From assembly GCF_003265705.1 (NCBI RefSeq), contig NW_020312966.1, positions 21,203,436 to 21,267,435 of the forward strand: a stretch of DNA of 64,000 nucleotides, read 5' to 3'. The position numbers and the translations under genes were made by a program. This stretch comes from Callorhinus ursinus (lineage: Eukaryota; Chordata; Mammalia; Carnivora; Otariidae). The notes beneath the pieces were generated by a model. It saw nothing but the letters and a program-made list of their open reading frames with translations, was not told the origin of the DNA and made no database searches. Positions 1 through 12,313 of the stretch are shown one piece after another. Positions within the stretch are counted from its first letter, which is position 1, and each line of letters begins with the position of its first letter.

Positions 1-2630
1 GAAGGAAATAAAATCAGCTGGAACTGAACCCTAAATCTCGACTTTTGTCATTATTATATGCCCAGAGCCTAAGATTGGGAGGGCCCACCCGGGTAGAAGC
101 TACCCCATCTGCCTTAGCTCTGAGCAACTTCTCCGAGGGTAGCCTGTTCAATGCTTTCTTCCTGAGGAATACCAAGTTCCTCTTGGCCAGATTTGGCCAG
201 CCCAGACCCTGACATGACAGCGTCAGCTTGAATTATGTGTCAACTCTACACGCTTTCTAGGAATTTTCCGAGTTTACTACATTTAAATAAATGCCCTTTG
301 TCTTGAAATTTAAAAAAGGGGGGGCGTGAAGGGCAATGCGGAGAGGCTTCTTTACAGATGAAAAGTGGCTGGCTGATCTGTATTTTAACCTGTGCCTAAA
401 GCTGCTTTCTCCTCCACTTGCCAGTAGTTACCATTCAGCGGTGGCTAGAATCGTTGTACACGGATCAAGAACAAATACGCCCGTTAAATTATTGCTATAT
501 TTACGGAGGAGGAAGCCATCACTAATTTCGAAATGGAAAAGTTGTATAAATTTTTCCCTCTGAAGCAGAAAGACTCACAAGGTGCTAAAAATCTCCATTT
601 TGTGCCATGCCCATTTTTGTGGGTTCTTGATATGAGAGATGCAACAATAGGGATGACCTGGAGAAGTGGGCTCCCTGAGGGCTGAGAGGAAATCAGCCCT
701 CCTCCTGGATCTGTGAATAGCACGCATTCAGCTAGGGGAGATTTATACGTTTTATATGCATCTGGTACAGCAGTATTACTGAGACCTGTAGGCAAGGGGG
801 AAAAGGCCCATTAGTACTCGGTTTGGAACCTGCAAATTGCTAAGTAGCACTATTTCCTGTTTACTTTGAGGGTTAACTCTTGCCATTAACTAACAAAACC
901 CATCTTCACTTCCAAACGTTTGTTAATTAAAGATGTGTGCTCTGTATACCTTCTGGTTTTTTAGCACTGGAGAGAAGGGGTTAATGAGCAGAAGTGTTTG
1001 GAAATAATCCTTTAACCATCAGGATTGCTTGTAGGTAAGGCAGTATCCTGCATCCTAGAAGAAGAGATTTTTGGAGACTAGTACAAAACAAGCACATTTT
1101 TTTGTTCAGCGAAGAGCAGTAATCTCTGCCTCCAAAGTAGTTCAACTTTGTGTTTCAATATAAGTTCACCTTTTTAAAATTATTATAGCTACTAGTTTCC
1201 AATTTTTTCTTGTATTTTGCTAATATAGCTTTAATTGCATTTGTGTTCTGCAATGGTAAGATCTCATTTTTTAAGAAGACCTTAAGATAACATGGCATCT
1301 CGAGTCTCCTTCAAAAACCTTTGCAGAAGGAATGGGGGAGATTCTTTTTATAAAGTGCTTAAATTTAATTTCTGTTCCTTGTCGTTACAGTAATGTGATT
1401 GTTTCGTTTTTTCACATCCAAAGTATCAAAACCTTGACATAAGTGAAGCCTTTGTGATGCATTTTTTACATTTTATTTTGTAGGGTTCTCCTTCTGGAAC
1501 TGTGTATTTGCCCTTTATTTTCCATGTAAGGCAGATAGATGCTTTGAATATTTTCTTGAAGAATTTTGATAATGTTCCTTTAAAAATAAAGGCTTAAATG
1601 TGTGTGTCTTCCTAGCAGGTGATAGAGTAACTGTGAGAAACATTTTTGTACTTTCCTCTGAAGCAGTTTTCTCATTCAGAAGGTATCCTAATGTGTTGGG
1701 GGGGCGGGGTAGAAGGCATAATAAACCTGAGAAATCAAACAGTTTAGTATGGCTTTTTCTTTCAGAACATTTGGGTCAGCAGAAAAGAATAAATTTCAGA
1801 TTTCCTTTTAAGACCATCAAACCATTTTTCCTTAAATGCACTGCTTCTGGCCCTTTGGCTCCATCAGAAATGTGAATCAGTAATAGACTTGCTGATGCAA
1901 ATTGTGTCACTTCCTAGTTGAGTACCTGTAAGTGCCAAGAAAAAATACAGAGCATGTAAGCTGATACGGTAGGCTGAGTGCCTAAAATGGCTTCTTGCAT
2001 TTGTGCCCCCACTGCTCTGGGGACCGGGGTGGGGGTGCTGGGGACGCTCAGGGATTCTGAAGAAAGTGAAAGCAAAGGGTTGGGAAGTGGACACGGCAAC
2101 ATAAGCTACTAAGTATTTCCTGTATTTATAGGGTATTCGTGAATTAGAAACGGCGGTTTGGGGAATGCTAAGGGTCAGAATGTTTAATCATAAATTTAGA
2201 GAACAGTTTAAGGATCCCATGGAGGCATTGGAAAGATCCCTGTGTCCAGGAAAACTTAAGAATTATGCTGGAAATACAAACCCATCTTACCCATTTGGAT
2301 TTCTCAGGGTGGAAGGTTGGTAGGCTTTATTTTTCTTGTGGTTTTGTTTTATGCCCCCTTTTTTCCCCCTTATTTGAGGCCTCTACACTACTTTTTTAAC
2401 CCATATTTGCTAATATCTATCCTTGCCCGTCTTGTCCTGGAAAATTCTCTCCATATATGTTTCTAGATCTTTACTCTGGCTGTCTTTCAAAAACTAAAGT
2501 GGAGGGGGGGGTGCATGGTGTTTCAGACTCTGCTAAAAATCTACCAGATTCCCCTCTGTCCAGGAGAGAATGCAAAATTCACATGCTGCCCCTTAAGGCT
2601 CTTCACGAGATGGTTTTCGCCTGCCTAAGA
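1..2630. other. Unique non-coding stretch
   Basis: No recognisable gene and no Can-SINE. The sequence is moderately AT-rich with short simple runs, including a G-run near 1698. The open frames here (longest about 100 codons) show no domain, codon bias or splice context that I recognise. It may be intronic or intergenic; the lack of recent insertions is the only notable feature. Confidence 0.6.
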
Positions 2631-2639
2631 TCCTAAGTT

Positions 2640-2815
2640 CTTAAAAATAAATGCCCCAGAATCCGTGTCTTCCAGTCTGGTCCATGAACCCCGACATCAG
2701 AATTATCTGGACATTCTTGTTAAGGGCAGAGATTATAAAGATTATCAGACTCAGGTGGGGCCCTAATTGAACCCCCCCCATATATTTCCAATGTTCCCTA
2801 AGTTTGAGAATCCCT
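2640..2815 (-). mobile_element. MER5-type (hAT-Charlie) DNA transposon remnant
   Basis: The order of motifs matches a MER5A/B element read in reverse: a segment like 'tggtccatgaaccccgacat', then 'catcagaattatctgg', then a 'cagactcaggtggggccc' core, ending in 'aagtttgagaatccctg', which is the decayed terminal repeat. A non-autonomous relic of an ancient transposon. Confidence 0.7.
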
Positions 2816-2857
2816 GCCCCCCCATGGTATTTTAGCATCTTCTCCCAGTAAGTATGC

Positions 2858-2960
2858 GGCAAGGCATTATTACTCCCTTTCGTTACATGGAGAAATTGAG
2901 TTCAGAGTGGCTCAGTGACTGGTCTGAGGTCCGGAGGTCAGAAGTGAGACAAAGGGCAGA
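2858..2960 (-). repeat. MIR fragment
   Basis: The stretch 'acatggagaaattgagttc', followed by 'agtggctcagtgactggtctgaggtc', is the antisense MIR core ('ACAGATGAGGAAACTGAGGC'). Short and diverged. Confidence 0.6.
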
Positions 2961-5498
2961 GAAACTTCTTGAGCCAAGTTCTGATTTCCATACTAGATGT
3001 CTTCAGTGACCAAGAGACAGACTTTAGCCAAGGCCTCGGGCCTGTGGGCCCGGATTCTGTCAGCCCCCCAACTTGCAATCCACTTCCCAAGGATGCCCTC
3101 CTACCATCCTCTTTGCAAGAGCAAGATTAAGTGATGAGCTAGGTTGAATATTTGTACATATTCCAGTTCAACAAATGTGCTCAGATAAAAGATGAACTCA
3201 GAGACAAGTCTGGAAGAAGTAACTGGGACAGAGGAGAAGAGAACGGTAGAGATGCAGAGAGCGAAACTTCTGTTTGGTTGCCTCAAAGGCAGATTCCAGC
3301 AAGTGAGAAAATTGGAAATTATTCAGAGGAACGCATTCAGCCTTTATAGAGAGGGCTACAAGCTACCTATTATATCCTAATGAGATTGACCGTTGGCTAC
3401 AGTTAACTTGAAGGGTTTTATGGTTTCCTGCATGTGTTGTTTTCCTTCTCAATGTTAAAAAGAAGAAGAAGGGAAAAAAAAGCCTCACATCACCAAGCGG
3501 TATTTCCCTGGGGCCCATTGGACCAGGCTGCTGCATTTCGGATTGTGCCTCTGTTAACAATGCACCCCCCTGCGTCGGTGTCAGAGGGTGCAGGTGATAA
3601 TAAAGTTCGCCTATTTTATTTTCTTCGGACACTTTCCATCCGGGGCAGTTGGTTTATGGAGGACGGCCAAACACGCCAGGCCGAAGTCTGGTCACGAAAG
3701 GGAGATTCACCTAGGGCCTTCCTCTACCCTGTAGATTTTTGTCTAAGGACAACACCAGCTCATTTGTGCACCAGTACACAAAATTGCTTTGCGCACACGT
3801 AAGTCCTGCAAATGATATTCCGTTTGAGGTGGGTCGTTGTTTTGTTTTTTTTTTTTCCCCCAAGGGTAAGCCATAACAGAAGAACCAAATGAAATATCGT
3901 CGTTGAGCCTGCTTGGTTCCTTAGATATCTTCCCCCAGAAATAATTCTGTGGACTAGTTTTTAAACACATAACGAATGTGCTGTTTCCTGACACAATCTG
4001 CAGTTGAAAGACAGGAGGCAAATGAAAACACTATTATGCTCCATCCATGCTCCAGATAGTGAATGCCCAACAGTGTAGCCTGATGATTGGCTGAAGCGTA
4101 TGGTGCATGTAACTGCTTTTCTAAGAGCTAAGCCGCCAAGCCTTGTTTAACAATCAATTAGCTCCAGTTGCATATGTGGTTAATTGCCACTTTCTTACCA
4201 GTGCTTGTCCTAACTTCCCCAGCTCCAACACCTAAAACCTGTGAAAATACCTCTTCTGGAACTCCTGACCTCCATCCTGGCCTCTGCTTTCTCCCTCTCC
4301 TTTCCCACACTCCCGATGTGGCCCTTTTATCTCTCTTGTTTGCCAAGCCCCTGAGACACTGAATAATTTATCTGAAGTTCCTGGGAAGTTGTGGGATGTT
4401 GGTCTAAAAACACATTGCACTTTGTTCCTCCCCCCTGGCCCGAGTCAGTCCAGAAGCCTCTCTTTGAAAGGAGAGATGCTAAATACATTTGAGGACTTGC
4501 TAACAGTTTTAATTTAGGTCTGGGGTGAGCACCCAATGAATCCAAAAGTTGGAGGGGGGAAAAAAAACTGGGGCGTGGGGGTGGGGAAGGTTTTGCCAGA
4601 GATGAAAAGTCCTTTGCATATCCCAAATAGGGTCACCCAAAGACTATTCCCAAATAATGTCTCAAAACGTTCACAGGTGTGCTGTGAACATATACCTTGT
4701 GGTCAAGTAGATTAAAAAACATTGGTTAGGAGGATCTCCAATTTTTATTGTTATAACTATTTGTGCAAACATGGGGAAGTTTTTCTTGAGTAGCTCTCAG
4801 AAAGGGAATTGCTAGAAGTTAGTGCCAGAAACATAGGCTTCTGATGGGTTTCCCATCCTGGAGCTGGTTAGGTGTAAAGTGGGTGTTGGCAACAGAAAAA
4901 AAAAAAATCATTGATAGGTCTAAGTGAACTAAGATTAAAAATTAAAACAACTCAAAAAATAAAAATTTAACCAAACCTTGAAAACAGTCCTTTCCCCCAC
5001 CCCCAGAGAGGGTAGATAGATGATTGTCATGCATAAACAGGAATATCTGGAAATCATCCTGAGATGATGTTTCTATCACAAGTCTCTGATAACATAAGTG
5101 ATTTAAAAAACAACGATCACAGCAATAGCCTTGCCCCCCCACCCCATGGTGCCAATGAGTAGGGACTGTGGCACTACCAAAATCAGCTCTCTTTGGTCTT
5201 TTTCTTCCAGAACCAGGCTGGTTCTCATTACTATGTTATGGGCTTTACTCTCCTTAGGCTCTGTGTTTGCAAGAAACAGAGGCTCACTCAAGTAACCCCA
5301 AATCACGGGGCTCCATTTCAAAGAAACACATGACTATAAGGGAACTAGAAATTTCATGAGAGTTCTGGAAGAAACAGAATTTGAAGTCCTTGGCTCTAGT
5401 GAGTACCGTTAATTGGTTGCCTAATTTCGCGTCAAGAAGGTATGGATATTAATACTGATCAGGCATGCTGTGTCCTGACTGTGTCTTGACTTTCTCCT
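2961..5498. other. Unique non-coding stretch without SINEs
   Basis: No gene recognised and no young repeat. The part around 4020-4200 has balanced composition and several homeodomain-like TTAATTG/CAATTA words ('aacaatcaattagctcc', 'gtggttaattgccac'). It could be a conserved regulatory element, but this is inference only; alignment to other mammals would decide. Confidence 0.4.
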
Positions 5499-5510
5499 AA
5501 TACCAAACTC

Positions 5511-5701
5511 GTTTTTTTTGTTTGTTTGTTTTTAAGATTTTATTTATTCATTTGAGAGGGAGAGAGACAGAGAGAACACAAGCAGGGGGAGAGGCAGAGG
5601 GAGAGGGATAAGCAGGCTCCCCGCTGAGCTGGGAGCCCGTCGTCGATCCCAGGACCTGGAGATCGCAACTCTTAACCATCCGAGCCACCCAGGAGCCCCC
5701 C
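5511..5701 (-). mobile_element. Can-SINE, long type
   Basis: Antisense copy: T-rich tail, GAGAGAGA region, 'gctgagctgggagcccg' body and 'gagccacccaggagcccc' head. The target-site duplication 'aataccaaactc' is at 5499-5510 and 5702-5713. In the sense orientation these elements carry tRNA-like pol III boxes (GGTGGCTCAGT and the TCGAGCCCC-type B box). Confidence 0.95.
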
Positions 5702-6056
5702 AATACCAAACTCTTGATTATTTTTTCCATGTATTATCCTCAATCCCCTTTTAAAACAGAACTTGGCTTACCTAGTTATCCCACCACTCTATCATTGCCT
5801 TTGCTACTGAGGTCTGAAAGCCTTCATACTTCCTCCTACGTCCTTTCTTTGTCCTCTCTGTATTCCGGGAGAGTAAGCCCAAGGACAATGGAGCATCTAC
5901 CCTTCCTTCTCCACCATCCACACCATTCTCACTCGAAACAGTTTGGTTTTTATCTATTTTAGTATACTAGGTCTTTTCTCTGTAGTCTCAATGTTGGTAT
6001 GGAGGCCTCAAGATACAAACAATAGGATTAAGTATACGGACTTTCTCTACGGACAT

Positions 6057-6265
6057 TTTTTTTTTTAAGATTTATTCATTCATTTGAGAGAGAGAGAGAG
6101 AGAGAGCGCAAGCATGAGGCAGGGGGCAGAGGGAGAAGCAGACTCCTCACTACACAAAGCCAACTCCTTGCTGAATTCAGAGCCCCCACATGGGGGCTCG
6201 ATCCCAGGACCCTGAGAGCATGACCAAGTCAGAGGCTTAACCGACTGAGCCACCCAGGCGCCCCA
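6057..6265 (-). mobile_element. Can-SINE, long type
   Basis: Antisense copy with a long GA tract and a 'gactgagccacccaggcgcccc' head. An internal extra segment ('ctacacaaagccaactcc') makes it slightly longer than usual. Confidence 0.93.
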
Positions 6266-6285
6266 GTATACCACATTCTTAAAGA

Positions 6286-6840
6286 GACTGCCCAGTGTTG
6301 GGGGCCAAAGCCCCTACTGTAATCATCCAGAGCAGAATTGATAAAATGTAATCAATACTCACCTTCTCACCCCACCCGCCAAGTCCAAATAAGCAGAAGA
6401 CTGGAGAAAAGGAAGAAGAACCCAAGAGTCTTGAGACAACCCGGTGGAGAGCACAGCAGACCTCATCCCATTCCAAAGCCAACTGATGGGAAGGTTCTGA
6501 GGGATTCTCCAAGGGATTAGGGTGCCTGTAAGAAGTGGGATTGACATTCTGATTGGTCATGAGCTTAGGCAGCTGAGTTGGAACCAGCAGAGAGACAGAG
6601 GACGATGGCAGTGGCCAGTTATGTAAAGGGGTATTTGTATTGTTCCCTGTCTCTGCTCCACACCCCCAACATGCTGGAGGAGCTAAGTTGTCCCCCCAAC
6701 ACACTGGAGGAGCTAAGTTTTGAAGTGGCGTGGGAAGAAAAGCATTTTTCCATTCCAAGCCACTCAAAGTTGACTGTGGGGAAGAGGAGAGGAGATTTAA
6801 GTCAAGTCTGAGGGTGAATTTTAAAACTATGGACTTGTCA
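6286..6840. repeat. Unclassified segment with a 30-bp tandem repeat
   Basis: Between two SINEs lies about 550 bp that I could not assign. It begins 'tgttgggggccaaagcccc' and contains two imperfect 30-bp units at 6663-6720 sharing 'ctggaggagctaagtt'. The TG start and the internal tandem repeat resemble a solo LTR, but no matching CA end, polyadenylation signal or TSD is clear. A 162-codon minus-strand open frame (6279-6767) crosses the tandem repeat and shows no known domain. Confidence 0.35.
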
Positions 6841-6954
6841 TTTTTTTTTTAACATTTTATTTTTAAGTAATCTCTATGCCCAAAACGGGGCTTGAACTCA
6901 TGACCCCAAGATCAAGAGTCACATGCTCTACCGACTGAGCCAGCCAGGCACCCT
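6840..6954 (-). mobile_element. Can-SINE, short type
   Basis: Antisense short subfamily (about 115 bp): T-run, 'aagtaatctctatgccc', 'gatcaagagtcacatgctct', 'ctgagccagccaggcaccc'. It lacks the CT-rich body of the long type. Confidence 0.92.
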
Positions 6955-6970
6955 GAAAGCTCTACGGACA

Positions 6971-7168
6971 TTTTTTAAGATTTATGTATTTATTTTAGAA
7001 AGAGAGCGAGCACGAGCAGGGGGAGGGGCAGAAGGAGAGAGAGAATCCTCAAGTAGACTCTGCAGAGGGCAGAGCCCAGTGCAGGGCTCAATCCCAGGAT
7101 TCTGAGATCATGACCTGAGCCAAAATCGAGAGTTGGCCACTCAACCAACTGAGCCACCCAAGCATCCC
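6971..7168 (-). mobile_element. Can-SINE, long type
   Basis: Antisense copy ending in 'actgagccacccaagcatccc'. A likely degenerate TSD is 'ctacggacattttt' at 6963 against 'ctatatggacttttt' at 7169. Confidence 0.92.
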
Positions 7169-7540
7169 TATATGGACTTTTTAATAATTGCCACCCACAA
7201 TGACATTAGACATTCTGTTTTGTTTTCTTCTTGCCCCGTGATGCCAATCTTATCACACTATACTGGTGGGACATCTGTGTAGCAAATTGGTAAAAGATAT
7301 TTTGGGATGGGCATAACCTTTACACATAAGAAAGGGCATTCATCCCATCTGGTCCTCATGAAGCCCAAAACTCACTACTCCCTTTCTTTTTCCTTAAACC
7401 AGATGTGCTCAAAGAAAATCACACATAAACATGCAACCAGAACAGTTCCTCTTTCATCTATTTTACATAGAAATTTTGCTTAAAAAAATGAAAAAGAAAA
7501 CATGCTTTGGGATATAATATAGAGTCACTGATCACAGAAA
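7169..7540. other. No gene seen
   Basis: Unique AT-rich DNA between SINEs with no recognisable feature. Confidence 0.6.
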
Positions 7541-7674
7541 CTTTTTTTTTTTTTAAGTAGGCTCCACACCCAGCATGGAGCCCAAGGTGGAGATTGAACT
7601 CACCACCCTGAGATCAAGACCTGCACTGAGATCAAGAATCAGACCCTTAACTGTCTGAGCCACCCAGGCGCCCC
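7541..7674 (-). mobile_element. Can-SINE, intermediate type
   Basis: Antisense copy with a short internal duplication in the middle ('gagatcaagacctgcact' then 'gagatcaagaatcagacc'), ending 'gagccacccaggcgcccc'. Confidence 0.9.
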
Positions 7675-7947
7675 AAGATCATAGAATTTTTAACTTTAGA
7701 CTACAAAGAAACATTAGAGGCTGTTTGACCCATTTCACTGGATTAATCCTACCAAATCCCCCAACTCTCACATGATCCTAGAAAGTGGTGGTCTACACTC
7801 CCAAATTAACTATTACTATCCAAATTGTTATTAAAATCCCTGACCCCTCAAAATAAAATAAAACCCGGTGTCTTTCCATTAGGACTACTCTTAGGTTGAT
7901 ATTAGAAGAACATCAATATGATTGAAACTTTAATTAAAGTGATTCTC

Positions 7948-8152
7948 GGGGCACCTGGGTGGCTCAGTGGTTAGGCGTCTGCCTTCGGCTCAGGTCACGA
8001 TCCCAGGGTCCTGGGATCGGGCCCCGCGTCGGGCTCCCTGCTCGGCGGGAAGTCTGCTTCTCCCTCTCCCACTCCCCCCGCTTGTGTTCCCTCTCTCGCT
8101 GTGTCTCTCTCTGTCACATAAAGAAATAAAATCTTTAAAAAAATAAATAAAT
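7948..8152 (+). mobile_element. Can-SINE, long type, full length
   Basis: Begins 'ggggcacctgggtggctcag', has the CT-rich body and an AAATAAA-type tail. The TSD 'aaagtgattctc' is at 7936-7947 and 8153-8164. Low divergence suggests a fairly young copy. Confidence 0.96.
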
Positions 8153-8187
8153 AAAGTGATTCTCAGTTTTTTAACTAGACATATTTA

Positions 8188-8362
8188 CATTTTATTTTAT
8201 CTTTTAAAAAGATTTATTTATTTTAGAGAGAGAGCGCAGGGGGTTGGGCAGAGGGAGAGGGAGAGAGAGAGAGAATCCTCAAGCAGACTTCTGGCCCGGG
8301 GATCACGAGCTGAGCTGAAATCCAGAGTCAGATGCCCAACCCACTAAGCCACCCAGGCAGCC
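8188..8362 (-). mobile_element. Can-SINE, long type, body partly deleted
   Basis: Antisense copy. The TSD 'ctagacatattta' is at 8175-8187 and 8363-8375. The middle ('agacttctggcccggggatc') is shorter than in full copies. Confidence 0.93.
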
Positions 8363-8375
8363 CTAGACATATTTA

Positions 8376-9735
8376 ATTTTAAAAACAAGATGCTAATTAA
8401 GTTCAATAAAGCTGTCCACTTGTAGAAGTATGGGTAATTTGACAAAGTGAAGTGAAACGCTCAAGAAACGCGAGAGGACATCTCTAGCTGTAGGTTAGTA
8501 ATTGGTTGCCATTTTGGAAGGCTCACTGACAGTGGGGCCCTTGGGGAGCTCCCAATAATTTGCTCTACCCCTTCCAAACCCACATGTTCTCTAAAAGAGT
8601 GGGAGGGTGTTATGGCCAATGCTCCAACGTTGCAGATACCTATTATGTCCAAATACCTTTACCTAATACGTGTAAACACGTATTACTAACAAGATTGGCT
8701 CAAAAACTGCTCAATAATTCACAAGCACTTTATGGATGAAACCTAGCCCCAAATATTTAGGGAGTAGGAAATTCCAAGATATTCCCATTTCCTCCAGGCC
8801 CACTTGTAAGAAGACAGGCATTTGCAGACTAGGACTGCCAGTTGTGTTCTCTTTTTGGCTACCATGAAGAGTGACCATAACAACTGTGGAACATTGACAG
8901 ATAAACCTGACCAAAGATAATTGAAACTATTCATCTCTAGGTGTCCCTACCGTAAGTGGCTGGTGCCCACTGTGGTTCTCTAACATGTTCCTACTCCACA
9001 TACAGTTATGGAAGGCTCTCCCTCAGAGAGCATGTCCCACACCTTGATTCCTTCATGGTTCAGTCCCTGGGAGGGAGCTCTTTTCTATCTCTGTGCCATC
9101 TCTGATTCAAGTTGGTCCATCTGGAAGTAATATTACCCAAGCATTTATACCCGGAGCCCGGCTCTCCGCAAGTGACTGCATGTTTCCTGAAACCAACTAT
9201 TGGAAGCTGTTACCAGGCATTTTCTGCTTTTTAGCTACCTATAATTACACCAATTATGCCAATCATTGATGTTTATAAAGGACTTAAAATTTTACACACC
9301 CAGAAGAGTCCATCAGAAAGCAGCATCTGAGGCAGAGGGACACCCCACAGAGGGGCAATTGCTGCTGAGAGTCCATTAAATTGAGCATCAGCAGAGTGGG
9401 TGAGGCTCTTAGGAGCCTCTTTGTCTTCGGCAAGTTAATCCTGTCACTGGAATAAAATTCTGTTTGGTTAAGGACCACAGAACTCAATCTAACTTTTATT
9501 TATGAAGGAGGGAGCAACGTGTCCCAGTTAGTGAAGTTAGGTGTTTGACCTCAGGCTTCCTGGATGGCAGGCAACATGAGGACAGGAGGGCAGGCGTTCA
9601 TGTCCCAGTCTTCACCCCTAGGTACAGTAGAAGGCTAGACCGGTCAGCATGCTGACCCAGAAAGCCAAGAGCGGTCCTGGCGGGCCAGGGGGGCCGTACT
9701 AGAGCCGGAGGTAGAAGGAAAACTTGGTTAATACG
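8376..9735. other. Unique non-coding stretch
   Basis: About 1.36 kb without recognisable repeats or genes. Short open frames on both strands have no identifiable domain. Confidence 0.5.
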
Positions 9736-9755
9736 GATCCCATCTTTATTTTTTT

Positions 9756-9994
9756 TAAGATTTTATTTATTTATTTGAGAGAGAGAATGAGAGACAGAGA
9801 GCACGAGAGGGAAGAGGGTCAGAGGGCGAAGCAGACTCCCCGCTGAGCGGGGAGCCCGATGCGGGACTCGATCCNNNNNNNNNNNNNNNNNNNNNNNNNN
9901 NNNNNNNNNNNNNNNNNNNNNNNNNNNNNNNNNNNNNNNNNNNNNNNNNNNNNNNNNNNNNNNNNNNNNNNNNNACTGAGCCACCCAGGCGCCC
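9756..9994 (-). mobile_element. Can-SINE, long type, interrupted by an assembly gap
   Basis: Antisense copy from the T-tail to 'actgagccacccaggcgccc', with 100 Ns in place of the tRNA-head region. The TSD 'ggatcccatctttatttttt' is at 9736-9755 and 9995-10014, so both flanks of the gap belong to one element. Confidence 0.93.
9875..9974. other. Assembly gap of 100 N
   Basis: Exactly 100 unknown bases, the conventional size for a gap of unknown length. Only about 45 bp of SINE sequence is missing by comparison with intact copies, so the N length probably does not reflect the true size. Confidence 0.99.
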
Positions 9995-10031
9995 GGATCC
10001 CATCTTTATTTTTTTAAAAATGTGATACTTT

Positions 10032-10135
10032 GGGGCACCTGACTGGCCCAGTCGGTAGAGCATGGGCCTCTGGATCTTGGGGGTCGTGAGTTCAGGCCCC
10101 GCGTTGGGCATAGAGCTTACTTAAAAAAATTAAAT
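10032..10135 (+). mobile_element. Can-SINE, short type
   Basis: 'ggggcacctgactggcccag' head and 'tagagcttacttaaaaaaat' tail. An approximate TSD 'aaaaatgtgatactttg' / 'aaaaatgtgttactctg' flanks it at 10017 and 10136. Confidence 0.93.
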
Positions 10136-10457
10136 AAAAATGTGTTACTCTGTTCATCGTGGATTTTTTTTACTTTAATTTTGACTTATTAAAATATTGC
10201 ATTGAGGTACTATTTATCTTGATTACTGACTGGCTACCCCTTAAGTTTTGTGCGTGGGTGAGTACCTCACTTGTCTCCTCTTAACCCATACCCTGGGTTC
10301 CCAAGTGTGGGCCTGGCGGTGTGGTTTACTGGCTGGGTGGGATGGCCTTACATCTGAGTCTCTTTGATATGCCTGCATTTTATGTATTTGCCATTTGCCC
10401 AGCAGCAAGCTGGGCAGAATTTAACTATTTTTAGTTGGGTTCTTGAAACACTGGAAC

Positions 10458-10660
10458 AATTGTCCTTAATTGTTAGTGTGTATAAGAATTGTCTAGGGTG
10501 CTTGCTAAAAACCCAGATTTCCAGCCCTTGTGCCCAGAAATTGGGATTTACTATGCTGAAGTGGGATTTGGGTCTCTGCATACCCGGGCTTTTAGATAAA
10601 AAGTCTCTGATGCAGGTGGCTTACAAACCACACTTGTTTAAAAGGCTCTATTTCAGGGGA
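10458..10660 (+). mobile_element. MER5-type DNA transposon remnant
   Basis: The motif order 'gtataagaattgtctagggt', 'gcttgctaaaaacccagat', 'gatgcaggtggcttacaaacc' follows a MER5A-like hAT-Charlie element in the sense direction. Strongly diverged. Confidence 0.65.
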
Positions 10661-12279
10661 CAGTTCTATTCTGTGGGTGGTGCTCTGTTCCATCAAGGGC
10701 AAAGGGGATGCCTGCCGCCTATGGTACAGCCACCAAAACAGTAACAATAACAAAGTTACTCTCCCAAGCCAGCCCAGTAGGGAGAGGAGACGTAGAGCCA
10801 GAAATTTCTGCTCCAGTCTGCAAAAGCAATCCCCAGCAGGTAGGATTTTCTGATAATTTGGCAGACGTTAAGTAAAACAACACATGTGTATGCACTTGAT
10901 ATCTAAAAGCAGCTCACAAATGCAAGGAGTTATTGTTACTACATTTATTCAGGGCTTTTAGAGACACTTAAGACGTTCCACAGAACATTACATTCCTTTG
11001 TAAATCTCCATTCGGCCAAGTTTTCTTAATTTAATAGGATTAGCCCCTAATGGCAAGCCTTCACAGAGTTTTCAAATTGAGGTCTGAGGACCACCTATTT
11101 ATTATGCAATCCACAGCTGATAAGGGGACTTTTCCTGAAAACGTTATCTGGAGCTTCCCCCCCGCCCCGCCCCCACAGGCTTCTTTGCAGCCTCAGGCAC
11201 CTGCGGAAAGTTGTAGCATTATCTAAGTCAAGAGGGGAGGACCCCAAGAGCAGAAGCTGACATTGACGGTTACTGTGGGCAGGTTCTCTGTTTGCACGGG
11301 TCGTCTGCAGGACTTGGTTCTCCCGGAGCTGGTGGGGACTTCCCTCATGATCAACGGGCAGGATTTGAACTCAGGAAGTAGATCACCGGGGACAGAGCAC
11401 AGAACCACCAGGCTACAGCCATTCGGCCTCGCCGGTCATGCCACAGGCTCTGGTCCAGTAAGCCCAAAGCTCTTCCCCTCCAGTCCCAATTAGCTTATCA
11501 ATGCTTCGTCCCTGGGCAGGAGATCAGGTGAACCCCCACCTCTGTTCTCTGTTCCGTATTTGTGAAAGACCTTTGCAGAAGCGGCATAAAGCCTCCGTGT
11601 TTGGTGAGTGCCGAACCTTCCTAAAGTCACCCCATCTTCTTGAGGTTGGTCCCGCTGTTGCTCCCTTCTGCTCCCTGTGCTTTCTTGTGGCTGCTAAGCC
11701 TCAACATCCTGATCAGATGCTCATGGGACCCACTTATCCCACTAAAATGTTATTTCATAGCGATTTTGGCTGGTGTTGAATGATTATGATCTTACTTCTT
11801 CAGTGGTACCAGTCCAACTCAACGCCATGATCACCGGCCCGTGCTGGGAGTGAGTGAGGCATGCTCCGTGTTTGGGATTCCCTGTTACCTTTCTGGAACA
11901 AGATGGGCCCCAGGACAGCTGGTTAGGTGAGTCCCACAATGAGGAAAAAGGAAAGAAGTCCTTCCTGTGAAGGGCAGGGAGCAGAAGTTTCGGCTCTAGC
12001 CCACTGCCTACTCTGCCATCAAGAGGGGGCTTCTAGTTCTCAGCATTTCTGCTTGACCGCTTCAGGAGATGGAGATCTTTTTAATCTGCTGACTTTTTTC
12101 TTTTTTGGGACGTGGGGAGCAGGGAGTGCACAGGGCCAGGATGAGAGGTATGGGAGAGGGTGGGAGAGAGCCAAGCCTGGGAATTATCAGAAAGGTATGG
12201 ATGACTTTTGTATTTTATGTTTGAAAGATAACAAGATGAAGCTAAAAGGCAAACCTAGTTTCTCTGTCCACATTCTCGA

Positions 12280-12313
<34 letters not shown>

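Noticed and set aside
6663..6720. CRISPR-like or other direct-repeat array
   Set aside because: Only two imperfect 30-bp tandem units with no spacers, in a mammalian genome.
7948..8152. tRNA gene
   Set aside because: The pol III boxes and tRNA-like head belong to a Can-SINE, as do all similar places in the window; no cloverleaf with intact acceptor stem was seen.
9763..9984. Minus-strand frames with long X runs
   Set aside because: Produced by translating through the 100-N assembly gap inside a SINE.
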